From Peptoclostridium litorale DSM 5388 (GTDB lineage Bacteria; Bacillota; Clostridia; Peptostreptococcales; Peptostreptococcaceae), in assembly GCF_900141635.1 (NCBI RefSeq), contig NZ_FSRH01000015.1, forward strand, positions 1 through 64,000: a stretch of DNA of 64,000 nucleotides, given 5' to 3'. Shown here piece after piece: positions 52,476 to 61,833 of this stretch. Position 1 is the stretch's first letter. Each line of letters opens with the position of its first letter. The position numbers and the translations under genes were made by a program. The notes under the pieces are model-generated. The model saw only the letters and a program-made list of their open reading frames with translations. It searched no databases and was not told the DNA's origin.

Positions 52476-52574
52476 TCTGTCGAGGACGGTTTGAAGGCAG
52501 GCCTTTTTCCCAAGTGCAAATGGAAGTTAATTGGAAGGGAATACGGGTACAATAGCCTCAGGGGGTGGAGTATC

Positions 52575-53429
52575 ATGGCGAGAAAACCAAGGATAGAATA
52601 TAATGGGGCTATCTACCATGTGATTCAAAGGGGCAACAACAGGGAGTACATATTCGAGGATTCTATGCACAAGGGGTACCTGATAAAGATAATCAGGGAT
52701 ATCAAGGACGTTATGAACTTCAACATCTTTGCATATGTGCTCATGGACAACCACTACCACCTGATTGTTCAGACTGTTGACTGCGCCTTAAGCACCCTGA
52801 TGCACAGGATAAACAACCGCTACAGCAAATACTACAACTACAAATCCAAAAGGAGCGGCCATGTGTTCGAAAACCGCTACAAGGGGATTCTTGTGCAGGA
52901 CAAGTCGTATCTGCTGGGGCTTATCAGATATATACACTACAATCCGGTGAGGGCGCATATGTGTAGCAAGGTCGCAGATTACAAGTGGAGTAGCGACGTC
53001 TTCTACAGGAGAAACATGAAAAACATCGTGGACATAGAATTCGCCCTCGACATGCTTTCGCCTGATAGGATTGCCGCCATAAGAAAATACATTGAGCTTA
53101 TGGACGGCATAGATGAAATGTCCTCAGAGGAGATTGGCAAGGCAGAGGCAATCGGGGATGAGCAGTTCAAGGAGAATATCGCCCAAATACCAGTATTCAA
53201 AGCGCCGCCGCTTGAGAGTATACTGCTTGAGGTTTGCGGATGTGAAAAGGTGGCGCAGATGATAAAAGGCGGCTCAAGAAAGCGAAGTCTAACCAGATTT
53301 AAGATAGACTATATACTCAGGGCCAAGGAGCACGGGTACTCATATCATCAGATTGGAAGCGGCATAGGCGTTACTGCCAGTGCAGTCATGAACATACTGG
53401 AGCGCAACAACATAACTTACATGGGGTGA
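52575..53429 (+). CDS. REP-associated tyrosine transposase (RAYT, Y1 HUH family)
   Basis: The ATG at 52575 corresponds to the usual start MARKPRIEYNGAIYHVIQRG; an in-frame upstream extension has no support. The protein of 284 residues has the HUH metal motif in MDNHYHLIVQT near 57-67. The catalytic-tyrosine region RYIHYNPVRAHM lies near 122-133. A C-terminal helix-turn-helix (HQIGSGIGVTASAVMNIL) is near 262-280. RAYTs nick single-stranded REP hairpins and spread them through the genome. The nearby REP-like repeats and the truncated copy at 51626 support recent activity. Confidence 0.9.
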   Translation: MARKPRIEYNGAIYHVIQRGNNREYIFEDSMHKGYLIKIIRDIKDVMNFNIFAYVLMDNHYHLIVQTVDCALSTLMHRINNRYSKYYNYKSKRSGHVFENRYKGILVQDKSYLLGLIRYIHYNPVRAHMCSKVADYKWSSDVFYRRNMKNIVDIEFALDMLSPDRIAAIRKYIELMDGIDEMSSEEIGKAEAIGDEQFKENIAQIPVFKAPPLESILLEVCGCEKVAQMIKGGSRKRSLTRFKIDYILRAKEHGYSYHQIGSGIGVTASAVMNILERNNITYMG

Positions 53430-53448
53430 ATAGAGATATTGAATGAAG

Positions 53449-53492
53449 AAGCACTTTTTGGTATTGTAGAATAAAGCCAAACGGTGCTTTTT
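53449..53492 (+). terminator. Terminator after the RAYT gene
   Basis: AAGCAC at 53449-53454 pairs with GTGCTT at 53484-53489, and an inner TTGG/CCAA pair closes the long loop; TTTTT follows. A moderate prediction, given the 29-base interior. Confidence 0.55.
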
Positions 53493-53547
53493 GTAATTAT
53501 GACAGGCTGGATTGGCTTGGTCTTTTACTATGAAAGGGATTGATCAC

Positions 53548-54279
53548 ATGGAAACCCGATACGGAATAAGCAAGAAAAATTTTTATGAGATAATAGATGT
53601 TTTAAAAAATTATTCAGAGATTGTGGAAGAGGCTATTTTGTTTGGGTCTAGAGCAAGGGGGGATTTTAAGCAGACTTCGGACATAGATATTGCAATAAAG
53701 TTCAAGAAGAGTCCCGAAAAGATATACAGCATAATGGAGGATATTGAGAGAAGGAACATAATCTACACAATGGACATTATAGACTACGACAAGATTTCCA
53801 ATGAAAAGCTGAAAGGATATGTGGACTCTGAGGGTGAAATCATATTTTTGTCGGATGAGGAGGGAGGGTTTTTGTTGAATATAAACAAGCTCAAGTACAA
53901 GCTGGACGATTTGAAGAGGGCTTTTAACAAGCTGAAGGAAAGTGCAAATAGGGATCCAATTGAGGATGATATTGTCATAGATGCTACAATCCAGAGGTTT
54001 GAATTTACATATGAGCTTTCATGGAAGCTTATGAAGGCATATTTGGAATATAACGGCAATATGGAAGCTACAAGCCCCAGAAGGGCAATAAAGGAGTCTT
54101 TCAAAGAGGGATTGATAGGAGACGGGCAGGTTTGGCTTGAAATGCTCCAGGATAGAAACAGGACATCGCATACTTACGATGAAGAATGTGCAATGGAGAT
54201 TTTCAACCACATAAGAAATTCTTATATTGACGTGTTCGAAAAGCTGATAGGCAGCCTGGAAGAGGAAATTTTGCAGTGA
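53548..54279 (+). CDS. Fused minimal nucleotidyltransferase-HEPN protein
   Basis: I chose the ATG at 53548, after GAAAGGGATTG, giving 243 residues. The N-terminal part (to about 105) is an MNT nucleotidyltransferase with ILFGSRARGDFKQTSDIDIAI near 30-50. The C-terminal part (from about 110) is an HI0074-type HEPN domain: RFEFTYELSWKLMKAYLE near 152, SPRRAIKESFKEGLI, and RNRTSH (R-x4-H) at about 203-208. MNT and HEPN are usually separate genes forming a toxin-antitoxin pair in which the MNT protein AMPylates the HEPN RNase. A GAGGAGGGAGGG site and TTG codons lie at the junction (53857-53877), so a free HEPN part might also be made. Confidence 0.85.
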   Translation: METRYGISKKNFYEIIDVLKNYSEIVEEAILFGSRARGDFKQTSDIDIAIKFKKSPEKIYSIMEDIERRNIIYTMDIIDYDKISNEKLKGYVDSEGEIIFLSDEEGGFLLNINKLKYKLDDLKRAFNKLKESANRDPIEDDIVIDATIQRFEFTYELSWKLMKAYLEYNGNMEATSPRRAIKESFKEGLIGDGQVWLEMLQDRNRTSHTYDEECAMEIFNHIRNSYIDVFEKLIGSLEEEILQ

Positions 54280-54394
54280 AACAGGAATAGGATACTGGCG
54301 CGAACTTTGGACTTAAACGGCATGGCATATGGGTAGAATAACTTACTGGCTAGAAACAATATTGTTTGAAAAACGGTATATGCGGAACATGTGA

Positions 54395-54421
54395 AGCAGG
54401 TGCTTATGCACCTGCTTTTTT
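54395..54421 (+). terminator. Terminator between the MNT-HEPN gene and dprA
   Basis: A perfect 9-bp stem AGCAGGTGC/GCACCTGCT with a TTAT loop, followed by TTTTTT. It serves the plus-strand gene. The T-tract overlaps the region just before the dprA stop. Confidence 0.85.
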
Positions 54422-54427
54422 GAAGCT

Positions 54428-55546
54428 TTATTTTGGTTTCACATGCCAGAGCCCTGCGCGCAGACTGACTTTGTCACACATTTCCAGGTTGAAAAGGGTC
54501 TCTTCTATTTCGGATACCGTATATTTGCCTGAGAGCATTATCGATATCTTGTCGGAGCTGTATGCGGATTTTGAAATTACGTTCAGTATTTCCGACTCTA
54601 CTGCGCTCTGATCCCCAGCCTGTGTTTCGGCTCTGGAAGATTCGTAATTTGCAGCGGGTCGGTTTTGGAAGGCGTAAACTCCCTCTATGAGCTGTTTTTT
54701 GTTCAGGTAGACTTTGGCGCCGAGGAGAAGCAGACTGTTGCTTCCCGCGCTGCTTTTTTCGTATATCCTGTCGGGAAGCGAAAGGACCTCTTTTTTTGAT
54801 TTGAAGGCGTACTCGGCGGTTATTAGCGCGCCGCTCTTTTGGCCGGCCTGGACAACGAAAACCTTTCGTGACCAGGAACTCATGAGAAAGTTCCTTCTGG
54901 CGAACTGCCTGTAAAACGGTTTTGTGCCAGGCGGATGTTCGGATAGTACGGCTCCGTTTTCAATTATGGCTCTGTACAGGGGCTCGTGTTCTGTGGGATA
55001 GCAAATGTCCGGTCCGCCTGCCAGAAAAGCGAGAGTGTAGCCTCCCGAATTGAGGCAGGCAGTGTGGGCGTATCCGTCTATACCCTTGGCCAGCCCGCTT
55101 ATTACGGGAATGTTGTTTTGAGCCAGAAATGATGCGGCCTCGCATGCAACGTCTTTCGCATAATCGCTGCATCTTCTCGATCCTACGATTGCTATCCCCA
55201 TGCTGTTTGGAATTAGAGTCCCCCTGTAGTAAAGGAGTATGGGCATTTTGGTTGAAGCTGCCGCTTCAAAAGGATAAAGCGGGTTTTCGAATGTCAAAAT
55301 GCGCACTCCGGATTCACTGCAGCGATGGAGTATTCTTTTTGCCGGATCAAGGGCGTTTTGGGCTTTCGAACCGGCACATACAAGCTCAGCAGCCTTTTTG
55401 GAAAGGCCGCATACATGTTCAAGCTCGCCTGCTGATGCATTGTATATGTTAAGCGATGAGCACATTTTTTGAAGCATATGCCTTTGAGTGACCGGGCCTA
55501 CGCCCTTTAACAGTGTGAGCCACACCATATATTCATTTTTGTCCAA
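54428..55546 (-). CDS. dprA: DNA-protecting protein DprA (Smf)
   Basis: A protein of 372 residues starting at a TTG (55546), two bases after the comM stop, so translation is probably coupled. It carries the DprA Rossmann-like core: IAIVGSRRCSDYAKDVA near 117, ISGLAKGIDGYAH near 147, FLAGGPDICYP near 172, and PFYRQFARRNFLMSSWSRKVFVVQA near 208-232. The RRNFLMSSWS segment replaces the more usual RNRIIAGLS. A C-terminal winged-helix domain (about 310-370) is present. DprA loads RecA on incoming single-stranded DNA during natural transformation. Confidence 0.92.
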   Translation of the reverse strand: MDKNEYMVWLTLLKGVGPVTQRHMLQKMCSSLNIYNASAGELEHVCGLSKKAAELVCAGSKAQNALDPAKRILHRCSESGVRILTFENPLYPFEAAASTKMPILLYYRGTLIPNSMGIAIVGSRRCSDYAKDVACEAASFLAQNNIPVISGLAKGIDGYAHTACLNSGGYTLAFLAGGPDICYPTEHEPLYRAIIENGAVLSEHPPGTKPFYRQFARRNFLMSSWSRKVFVVQAGQKSGALITAEYAFKSKKEVLSLPDRIYEKSSAGSNSLLLLGAKVYLNKKQLIEGVYAFQNRPAANYESSRAETQAGDQSAVESEILNVISKSAYSSDKISIMLSGKYTVSEIEETLFNLEMCDKVSLRAGLWHVKPK

Positions 55547-55548
55547 GC

Positions 55549-57093
55549 CTATACCACCACCATCCCGTACTCTTCCTTTTCAAGATCTCTGGACATCAGT
55601 GCGTTTACGACGTCTTTTTTCCTTATATTTTCGCAGCCTTCAAAGTCGGCGAATGTCCTTGCGATTTTCAAAAACTTGTAGTATGTCCTTGCACTGTATT
55701 TGTATTTGTCGTACGCTTTTTCGAGTATTTTCACGGATTCACTGTCAAGCGAGCAGTGCTCCTTTATGAGACTAGGCGTCATTTGCGCATTGCAGTTGAT
55801 TCCGCTGAAATCCGCGTATCTTTTTTTCTGCATGTCCCTTGCGAATTCAACCTGCTGTTTGAGCTGGGCTGAACTTGTTCCGGGAGAATAGCTCGAAAGG
55901 TTCAAGAAGTTGACCTGGTTTACGTATTTTTGTATGTCTATCCTGTCCATTATGGGGCCCGAGAGCTTCTGCCTGTATTTTAGTATTTCATAATCTGTGC
56001 ATTTGCACCTTTCAGACCCGTAGTAGCCGCAGGGACACGGGTTCATTGCAGCTACAAGCATGAAATTGCATGGGTATCTGTGGGTGTATCTCACTCTGGA
56101 TATTGTTACGATTTTGTCCTCCATGGGCTGCCTCAGGGAATTGAGCGTGTTTTTACTGAATTCGGCTATCTCATCGAGAAACAGTACCCCGTTGTGTGCA
56201 AGTGATATTTCACCGGGCTTTGCGTCATTGCCGCCGCCTATGAGCGAGTTTGTGGATGCGTTGTGGTGGGGCGACCTGAATGGCCTGCTTGTTATGAGCC
56301 TTCCCCTTTCCTTCAAAAGGCCTGCTACGGAATATATCTTTGTGACTTCAAGGGCCTCTTCCTCGGCCATGCCGGGCATTATAGTGGGGATTCTCTTTGC
56401 TATCATGGATTTGCCGCATCCAGGAGCTCCTGTCATGAGCATGTTGTGCCCGCCCGCCGCGGCTATTTGTATGTATTTTATAAGAGAGTCCTGTCCCCTG
56501 ACTTCGTTGAAGTCGTCTTGGACGGTTTGCGGACTGGATTTTTCGTTTTGACTGGTGTTTTCGGTGTCCGTGCTTTTTCCATGAAGAAAGTCAACCACTT
56601 CATTTAGGGAGCGAAGCCCTATTACGGTGATACCCTTTACTAGAGATGCCTCGTTGAAGTTTTGTACGGGGACTATGAGTTTTTCAATGCCGCTGTTTTT
56701 TGCCGCAATGGCCATGGGAAGGACACCGCTGCACGGCCTGAGCTGGGAAGTGAGGGAAAGCTCGCCTATGAATGCGAACTTTTCAAGGCCTTTTCCGCCG
56801 GGAATGTTTATCTGGCCGGCCCTTTTCAAAAGTCCCACTGCCATTGCCAAGTCGAAATTCGACCCGCTTTTTTTCATGTCGCTGGGAGCGAGGTTTATTA
56901 CGATTTTTCGGTTTGGAAACTCGTATTTGGCGTTGACAATCGCGGTTTGGAGTCTCTCCTTTGCTTCGCGTATTGCCGTGTCCCCCATGCCTACTATCGT
57001 TACCCCCGGCATGCCCGGTATTATGTCGGTCTCTATGTCGACGGGATAGCCGTCGACTCCCATTATGGAAAAGCTTTTTAATACTGTAGCCAT
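55549..57093 (-). CDS. comM: YifB/ComM-type AAA+ ATPase
   Basis: A protein of 514 residues of the magnesium-chelatase-like ComM family, with an AGAGGTGATGAC ribosome site. The N-terminal Lon-protease-like domain holds FSIMGVDGYPVDIETDIIPG and SGSNFDLAMAVGLL. Walker A TGAPGCGKS lies at 221-229 and Walker B GVLFLDEIAEF near 310. A cysteine cluster CPCGYYGSERCKC is near 365. ComM is a hexameric helicase that promotes branch migration during integration of transforming DNA. The comM-dprA pair is common in Firmicutes. Confidence 0.93.
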   Translation of the reverse strand: MATVLKSFSIMGVDGYPVDIETDIIPGMPGVTIVGMGDTAIREAKERLQTAIVNAKYEFPNRKIVINLAPSDMKKSGSNFDLAMAVGLLKRAGQINIPGGKGLEKFAFIGELSLTSQLRPCSGVLPMAIAAKNSGIEKLIVPVQNFNEASLVKGITVIGLRSLNEVVDFLHGKSTDTENTSQNEKSSPQTVQDDFNEVRGQDSLIKYIQIAAAGGHNMLMTGAPGCGKSMIAKRIPTIMPGMAEEEALEVTKIYSVAGLLKERGRLITSRPFRSPHHNASTNSLIGGGNDAKPGEISLAHNGVLFLDEIAEFSKNTLNSLRQPMEDKIVTISRVRYTHRYPCNFMLVAAMNPCPCGYYGSERCKCTDYEILKYRQKLSGPIMDRIDIQKYVNQVNFLNLSSYSPGTSSAQLKQQVEFARDMQKKRYADFSGINCNAQMTPSLIKEHCSLDSESVKILEKAYDKYKYSARTYYKFLKIARTFADFEGCENIRKKDVVNALMSRDLEKEEYGMVVV

Positions 57094-57261
57094 GTCATCA
57101 CCTCTTGTTTTGGGAAAATGTATATGGAATAGAGTGGACCTATTGGATTATTTTACCCAATAAAAGGTGTGGAAATTAAACATATGGTAAAATATATAAT
57201 GAAAGCAAATGACTGGGCATATAGGGTGTGATTTGTGTTATAGCTGTGAAAGGGGATTAAC

Positions 57262-58623
57262 GTGGATAAGTTTATTGAAAAGTTTAAAAAAGGTACGCAG
57301 TATGTAAATATTGTGTCAGCCGTTACCGCAAATGAATTAACCAATGTCAACGGGGTCAGCGATGAGTACCTGAGCAAAAAATGTGTTAAATTTATTCCGG
57401 CTAGCGGCGCTGCAACCAGGATGTTCAAAGATTTGTATGAATACTTGCACGACAATACGCAAATGGATTCCATTGAGAGATTCTTTGACAATATTGAGCA
57501 GCTTGCGTTTTATGAGGATATAAAGGAATTCGTTGATACTGGGGGAATGGACAAAAATCAGATGGATTGGCGGACTGAAATTATTGACATTATATTGAAC
57601 GGTAAATTGAATTACGGGAATCTGCCTAAGGCCCTTATAAAGATGCATTCATATGGGGATTTTTCAACGACCCCTATTGACGAGCATATTTATGAAGGAG
57701 AGCGCTATCTGAATAGAGACTGCGTGAATTTGCATTTCACCATATCAAAAGACCATGAGGAACTGTTCAGCAGATATGTCGACAAGGCATTGCAGGATAA
57801 GGGGCACGTCAATATTACATATTCTTTTCAAAAGAAGCAAACTGATACATTGGCAGTTGACATGGATAACAGTCCCTTCCTCCTTGAAGACGGAGACGCA
57901 CTATACAGGGCGGGCGGACATGGTGCGCTGATAGAGAACCTGAATGATTTGGATGCAGACATTGTCTTCATTAAAAATATTGACAATGTCTGCCACAGGA
58001 GTTGTGTGGAAGACACCATTTATTCGAAAAGAAGGCTGGCATCTGTTGGACTTGAGGTGAAAAAACAAATTGACAGGCGTATTCTGGGCATATTGTCCGG
58101 TGATTATGACCTGAATGAAATAAATGTGTTTATGAAGGAGATATTGAATATAGTCTGCAAGGATGAACTGACAAAAGACAGGGCGCTGTCACTCCTCAAC
58201 AGGCCTTTAAGGGTATGTGGAATGGTCGAGAACCAGGGAGATCCGGGCGGCGGGCCGTTTGTAGTCGACAACGAAGATTATTATGACCTGCAGATATGTG
58301 AAAAATCGGAAATTGATTTGAATGATGAAGTAAGCGCCGGGATTTTAGGTTCATCACAATTTTTTAATCCTGTCGATCTGGTGTGCTTTGTAAAAGACTA
58401 CAGGGGCGAAAAGTTCAATCTGCCGGATTATTCCAACGGGGAAAGGTACTTTATAAGTGAAAAGACATACAAGGGAAGGAAACTTAAGGCGCTCGAGCAT
58501 CCGGGGCTTTGGAATGGCGCAATGCATAATTGGAATACCTTGTTTGTTGAAGTTCCCCTTTCCACATTCAATCCGGTCAAGACCGTGAATGATCTGCTCG
58601 GGGACGGACACAGGCGTACTTAG
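57262..58623 (+). CDS. DUF4301 protein, nucleotidyltransferase-like, copy B
   Basis: A protein of 453 residues starting at GTG 57262 behind AAAGGGGAT. It is collinear with copy A at 47609 over its whole length, with scattered conservative changes and the same core KFIPASGAATRMFKDL, RAGGHGALIENLNDLDADIVFIKNIDN and GPFVVDN. The last residues (LLGDGHRRT) differ. Because both copies keep the putative nucleotide-binding loop and all glycine-rich segments, both are probably functional. A shifted start codon (GTG versus ATG) may lower expression of this copy. Confidence 0.8.
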   Translation: MDKFIEKFKKGTQYVNIVSAVTANELTNVNGVSDEYLSKKCVKFIPASGAATRMFKDLYEYLHDNTQMDSIERFFDNIEQLAFYEDIKEFVDTGGMDKNQMDWRTEIIDIILNGKLNYGNLPKALIKMHSYGDFSTTPIDEHIYEGERYLNRDCVNLHFTISKDHEELFSRYVDKALQDKGHVNITYSFQKKQTDTLAVDMDNSPFLLEDGDALYRAGGHGALIENLNDLDADIVFIKNIDNVCHRSCVEDTIYSKRRLASVGLEVKKQIDRRILGILSGDYDLNEINVFMKEILNIVCKDELTKDRALSLLNRPLRVCGMVENQGDPGGGPFVVDNEDYYDLQICEKSEIDLNDEVSAGILGSSQFFNPVDLVCFVKDYRGEKFNLPDYSNGERYFISEKTYKGRKLKALEHPGLWNGAMHNWNTLFVEVPLSTFNPVKTVNDLLGDGHRRT

Positions 58624-58708
58624 TTTTTTAGGAGTTTTCAACAGGGTCGCGTATGACAAACGTGGGGATATTGAGAAAATGATGTTGCGGAGTCATTTTT
58701 GGCAAGTG

Positions 58709-58767
58709 AAAAAGAGGGTCGTGGCTGGCAAGTTGAGATAGTTGCTGGTCATTGCCCTCTTTTTTTG
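58709..58767 (+). terminator. Long-armed terminator after the second DUF4301 gene
   Basis: AAAAAGAGGG (58709-58718) pairs with CCCTCTTTTT (58755-58764), followed by more T residues. A-rich and T-rich flanks on both sides let it work for the convergent minus-strand ATPase gene too. Confidence 0.7.
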
Positions 58768-58791
58768 AGAACGAAAAAAACGGATTAGGGG

Positions 58792-60000
58792 TTAGGGATG
58801 CTCGAGCAGAAAATCCATTATATTGAGGACTTTGATGCCGGAATAGTCATTAAAGACAGTTTTGTCCATGGTGAGAATAAATTTTGGATAATTATCGGAG
58901 ATTGATTGAAGAGGTCGTAATTCACGTTCTCTTGTTTTTTCATCGATTATAGTAGCAGAAACCTGATAGTATATTTTTTCATTGGATTTTGTGGCCACGA
59001 AATCTATTTCCAAAGAGCCTACTTTTCCGATGGAGACTTCATATCCGCGTCGAAGTAACTCCAGGTAGACAATGTTCTCAAGAACATGGCCGTAGTCTGT
59101 GTTGCGAAGCCCTGTCAGGCGGTTTCTAAGACCCATATCTACAATGTAGTATTTTTCAAGAGTCTTTAGGAACATCTTCCCTTTAAGGTCATACCTATTG
59201 GCTTTGTATATTATAAAGGCGTTCTCGAGCATTTTGAGATAGTTGTCAATGGTGTCGCTTGTTGTTTTCCGACCGCTGCTAGTCAGATAATCGCTGATTT
59301 TCTTGGTGGATACGATGCTTCCTACATTAGCCGCAATGAAACGAAGAATGCTTTCGAGAAGTGTCGCATCCCGGATATTGTTGCGTTCTATTACATCTTT
59401 CATCAAAACCGTATTGTATATACCCTCTAAAAATGGACCTATTGTTTCAGGATGATCGAGAAGTTCGACAACAGTGGGGAGTCCGCCAAACTCCAGATAT
59501 TTATTGAATTTCTCTTGAAGTTTGTCTTGTCCGTCAGACTCAGTAAAGTCAATATATTCTTTAAATGATAAAGGCTGCATTTTGATTTCAACATATCGAC
59601 CTGATAGCAGAGTGGATAGTTCTGATGATAACAAATAGGCATTGGATCCTGTGATATAAATATCCGCATTGGCGTCAACAAGAAAGGAATTTATGACCTT
59701 TTCCCAAGACTCTACTTGCTGTACTTCATCGAGCAGAATATAGTGCTTATCGATGTCGCTAACCAATTTACCTTTGATATATGCATGTAGTTCTTTGTAA
59801 TTTGAAATCTCATCAAACTCAAATGATTCAAAGTTCATCCGGATGATGTGGTTTTTTGATACTCCACTTTCAAGCAAATGCTTTTCAAATAAGGATAGAA
59901 GCGTCGATTTTCCACAGCGTCTAATGCCTGTAATAACTTTGATTAAAGGCTTATCTCTAAAGTTTATGAGTTGCGTTAAATATAAATCGCGGTTTTTCAT
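58792..60000 (-). CDS. AAA ATPase of the AAA_14/DUF4143 family
   Basis: A protein of 402 residues with an AGAGGTGATTTC ribosome site. Walker A VITGIRRCGKSTLL is near 23-36 and Walker B HYILLDEVQQVE near 91-102. A sensor ITGSNAYLLSSELSTLLSGR is near 115-134. The C-terminal DUF4143 domain contains a nuclease-like segment (SLEIDFVATKSNEKIYYQVS near 329-348) with the D...(E/Q)xK-like pattern. Such ATPases are widespread in prokaryotes; their targets are not known, and roles in defence or DNA transactions have been proposed. It is an isolated gene with its own upstream region. Confidence 0.88.
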   Translation of the reverse strand: MKNRDLYLTQLINFRDKPLIKVITGIRRCGKSTLLSLFEKHLLESGVSKNHIIRMNFESFEFDEISNYKELHAYIKGKLVSDIDKHYILLDEVQQVESWEKVINSFLVDANADIYITGSNAYLLSSELSTLLSGRYVEIKMQPLSFKEYIDFTESDGQDKLQEKFNKYLEFGGLPTVVELLDHPETIGPFLEGIYNTVLMKDVIERNNIRDATLLESILRFIAANVGSIVSTKKISDYLTSSGRKTTSDTIDNYLKMLENAFIIYKANRYDLKGKMFLKTLEKYYIVDMGLRNRLTGLRNTDYGHVLENIVYLELLRRGYEVSIGKVGSLEIDFVATKSNEKIYYQVSATIIDEKTRERELRPLQSISDNYPKFILTMDKTVFNDYSGIKVLNIMDFLLEHP

Positions 60001-60167
60001 GAAATCACCTCTTTGTAAAAATTATACTCGGAAAAATAAGCGTCATCAATATTTTTTTCGAGTATAGTCGAAAAAATAAATTTATAAAATGAAAAATCGA
60101 GTGTAAACCTAATTGTAGATACCTTTTAAAATCCGTATGGCCCAGCTTCAAAAATCAGGCGCATTGT

Positions 60168-60177
60168 ATGCTATAAT
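60168..60177 (+). promoter_or_regulatory. Extended -10 promoter of the second vanZ-like gene
   Basis: TGC-TATAAT (TATAAT at 60172-60177) is a good extended -10. The -35 region (TTCAAA, 19 bases upstream) is weak, as expected for this class. The leader of about 70 bases contains only a very short open frame. Confidence 0.5.
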
Positions 60178-60255
60178 GGGTTTAAACAAATTGTAGTATG
60201 CTACATGAGGTGGAAACGTATTGAAAAACAGAGGGCCAAAGGGGATTTGTATTAA

Positions 60256-60762
60256 ATGGTGAGAATAAAAAGAAAATCAGCGGCAATGGCCGCATGGGGG
60301 ATTGTTATTGCTTGGATGGCGTTCATATTCACCCTGTCTTCACAGCCGGCGCAGCAGTCGGACGAACTCAGCAAGGGGGTGACCGAGGTGGTGGCGCAGG
60401 CCGTGGAGAAGGTCGCGCCCGGCGCAGAGCTAGAGGTAAGCAACCATATTATAAGGAAGAACGCCCATTTCTTTTCTTATATGTTTCTTGGGATTTTGTC
60501 GGCTTACGCATTTAGAAAAAGTGGTATGAATGTAATAGGGGCGTCGGCTTTTGCGGTTCTGCTGTGCGTGGCATATGCCGGATCTGACGAGCTTCACCAG
60601 ATGTTTGTGGCCGGAAGGGGGCCGGGGCTTAGGGATGTGCTAATAGACAGCGCCGGGGCGGGCGCTGGGATTTTGATGTCAATGGCCGTATTTGCACTTG
60701 CAGGCCGCAGGGGGAGAAGGCGCATAGGCGCCGAAATGGTTGGTTTTTTCAAGAAAGGCTGA
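60256..60762 (+). CDS. VanZ-family membrane protein
   Basis: A protein of 168 residues with AAAGGGGAT nine bases ahead of the ATG. It has four membrane helices: AAWGIVIAWMAFIFTLSSQPAQQ at the start, IIRKNAHFFSYMFLGILSAYAF near 66, and SDELHQMFVAGRGPGLRDVLIDSAGAGAGI near 115-144, followed by a short basic tail. It is a paralogue of the gene at 49508 and shows what an intact C-terminus looks like. VanZ proteins in vancomycin clusters raise teicoplanin resistance; free-standing members such as this one have no settled role. Confidence 0.85.
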   Translation: MVRIKRKSAAMAAWGIVIAWMAFIFTLSSQPAQQSDELSKGVTEVVAQAVEKVAPGAELEVSNHIIRKNAHFFSYMFLGILSAYAFRKSGMNVIGASAFAVLLCVAYAGSDELHQMFVAGRGPGLRDVLIDSAGAGAGILMSMAVFALAGRRGRRRIGAEMVGFFKKG

Positions 60763-60819
60763 TTGCAAAAATGATGCCAGTAGTCTAATTATGTGATGTG
60801 AGACGTTTGGAGGGGGAAT

Positions 60820-61833
60820 ATGAGGATACTTGTCACGGGGGGAGCGGGATACATAGGGAGCCACACCTGCGTAGAGCTTTTAAGCGCGGGACACGATGTA
60901 GTAATCGTCGACAATTTTTCAAACAGCAAGAAGGAGGCCCTTGAAAGGATAAGGGAAATTTCAGGAAGTGACTTTTCCTTTTACAGGGCTGACATAAGGG
61001 ACAGGGAGGCCCTAAGAAATGTTTTCGCAGGGGAGAAAATGGATGCGGTCGTCCACTTCGCGGGGCTGAAGGCGGTAGGGGAGTCCGTGAGGGAGCCCCT
61101 TATGTACTATGAAAACAACATAGGCGGGACTGTGGCGCTTTGCGAGGTCATGAATGAGTTTGGGGTAAAGAGCATTGTGTTTAGCTCTTCGGCAACAGTG
61201 TACGGGGACTCTAAGGTCATGCCTCTTTGCGAGGACTTCCCGACGAGCGCGTCGAATCCATACGGAAGGAGCAAGCTTGTAATAGAGGAGATTTTAAGGG
61301 ACGTATACGCTTCGGACGGCGAATGGTCCATAGCTCTTCTTCGCTACTTCAACCCCATAGGGGCGCACGAAAGCGGACGCATGGGCGAGGACCCAAGCGG
61401 AATACCAAGCAACCTCATGCCCTACATAACCCAGGTGGCTGTAGGCAAGCTCGAGAAGCTTTTAGTGTTTGGAGACGACTATCCGACTCCGGACGGGACA
61501 GGAGTGAGGGACTATATACACGTTGTAGACCTTGCCAGGGGCCACGTGAGGGCGCTCGATAGGATAGCGGGAGAGTGCGGAGTCGGAACGTACAACCTCG
61601 GCACGGGGAAAGGGTGCAGTGTTTTGGAGCTTGTAAGGGCTTTTGAGAGCGAGACGGGCGTGGACATACCGTATGAGATAGCTGGAAGAAGGCCGGGTGA
61701 CGTGGCAATATGCTACGCTGACGTTTCAAAGGCGGAAAGGGAGCTTGGTTGGAAGGCCGAGCATGACATAATGAAGATGTGCAGGGATTCTTGGAACTGG
61801 CAGAGGAACAATCCTAAAGGTTACGGAGAATGA
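60820..61833 (+). CDS. galE: UDP-glucose 4-epimerase
   Basis: A protein of 337 residues, the normal GalE length, with GGAGGGGG ahead of the ATG. It shows the full set of family features: ILVTGGAGYIGSHT at 3-16, VDNFSNSKKEALERI, HFAGLKAVGESV near 81, FSSSATVYGD near 122, catalytic YGRSK near 148, RYFNPIGAH near 172, and DGTGVRDYIHVVDLARGH near 226. It interconverts UDP-glucose and UDP-galactose. Codon use is that of the resident genes, so it is probably a housekeeping supplier rather than part of the AT-rich locus. Confidence 0.94.
   Translation: MRILVTGGAGYIGSHTCVELLSAGHDVVIVDNFSNSKKEALERIREISGSDFSFYRADIRDREALRNVFAGEKMDAVVHFAGLKAVGESVREPLMYYENNIGGTVALCEVMNEFGVKSIVFSSSATVYGDSKVMPLCEDFPTSASNPYGRSKLVIEEILRDVYASDGEWSIALLRYFNPIGAHESGRMGEDPSGIPSNLMPYITQVAVGKLEKLLVFGDDYPTPDGTGVRDYIHVVDLARGHVRALDRIAGECGVGTYNLGTGKGCSVLELVRAFESETGVDIPYEIAGRRPGDVAICYADVSKAERELGWKAEHDIMKMCRDSWNWQRNNPKGYGE

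Noticed and set aside
60061-60075. AGTCGAAAAAA near the ATPase gene considered as a Spo0A box
   Set aside because: The first bases do not fit TGNCGAA; only the GTCGAA core is shared, which is too short to call.
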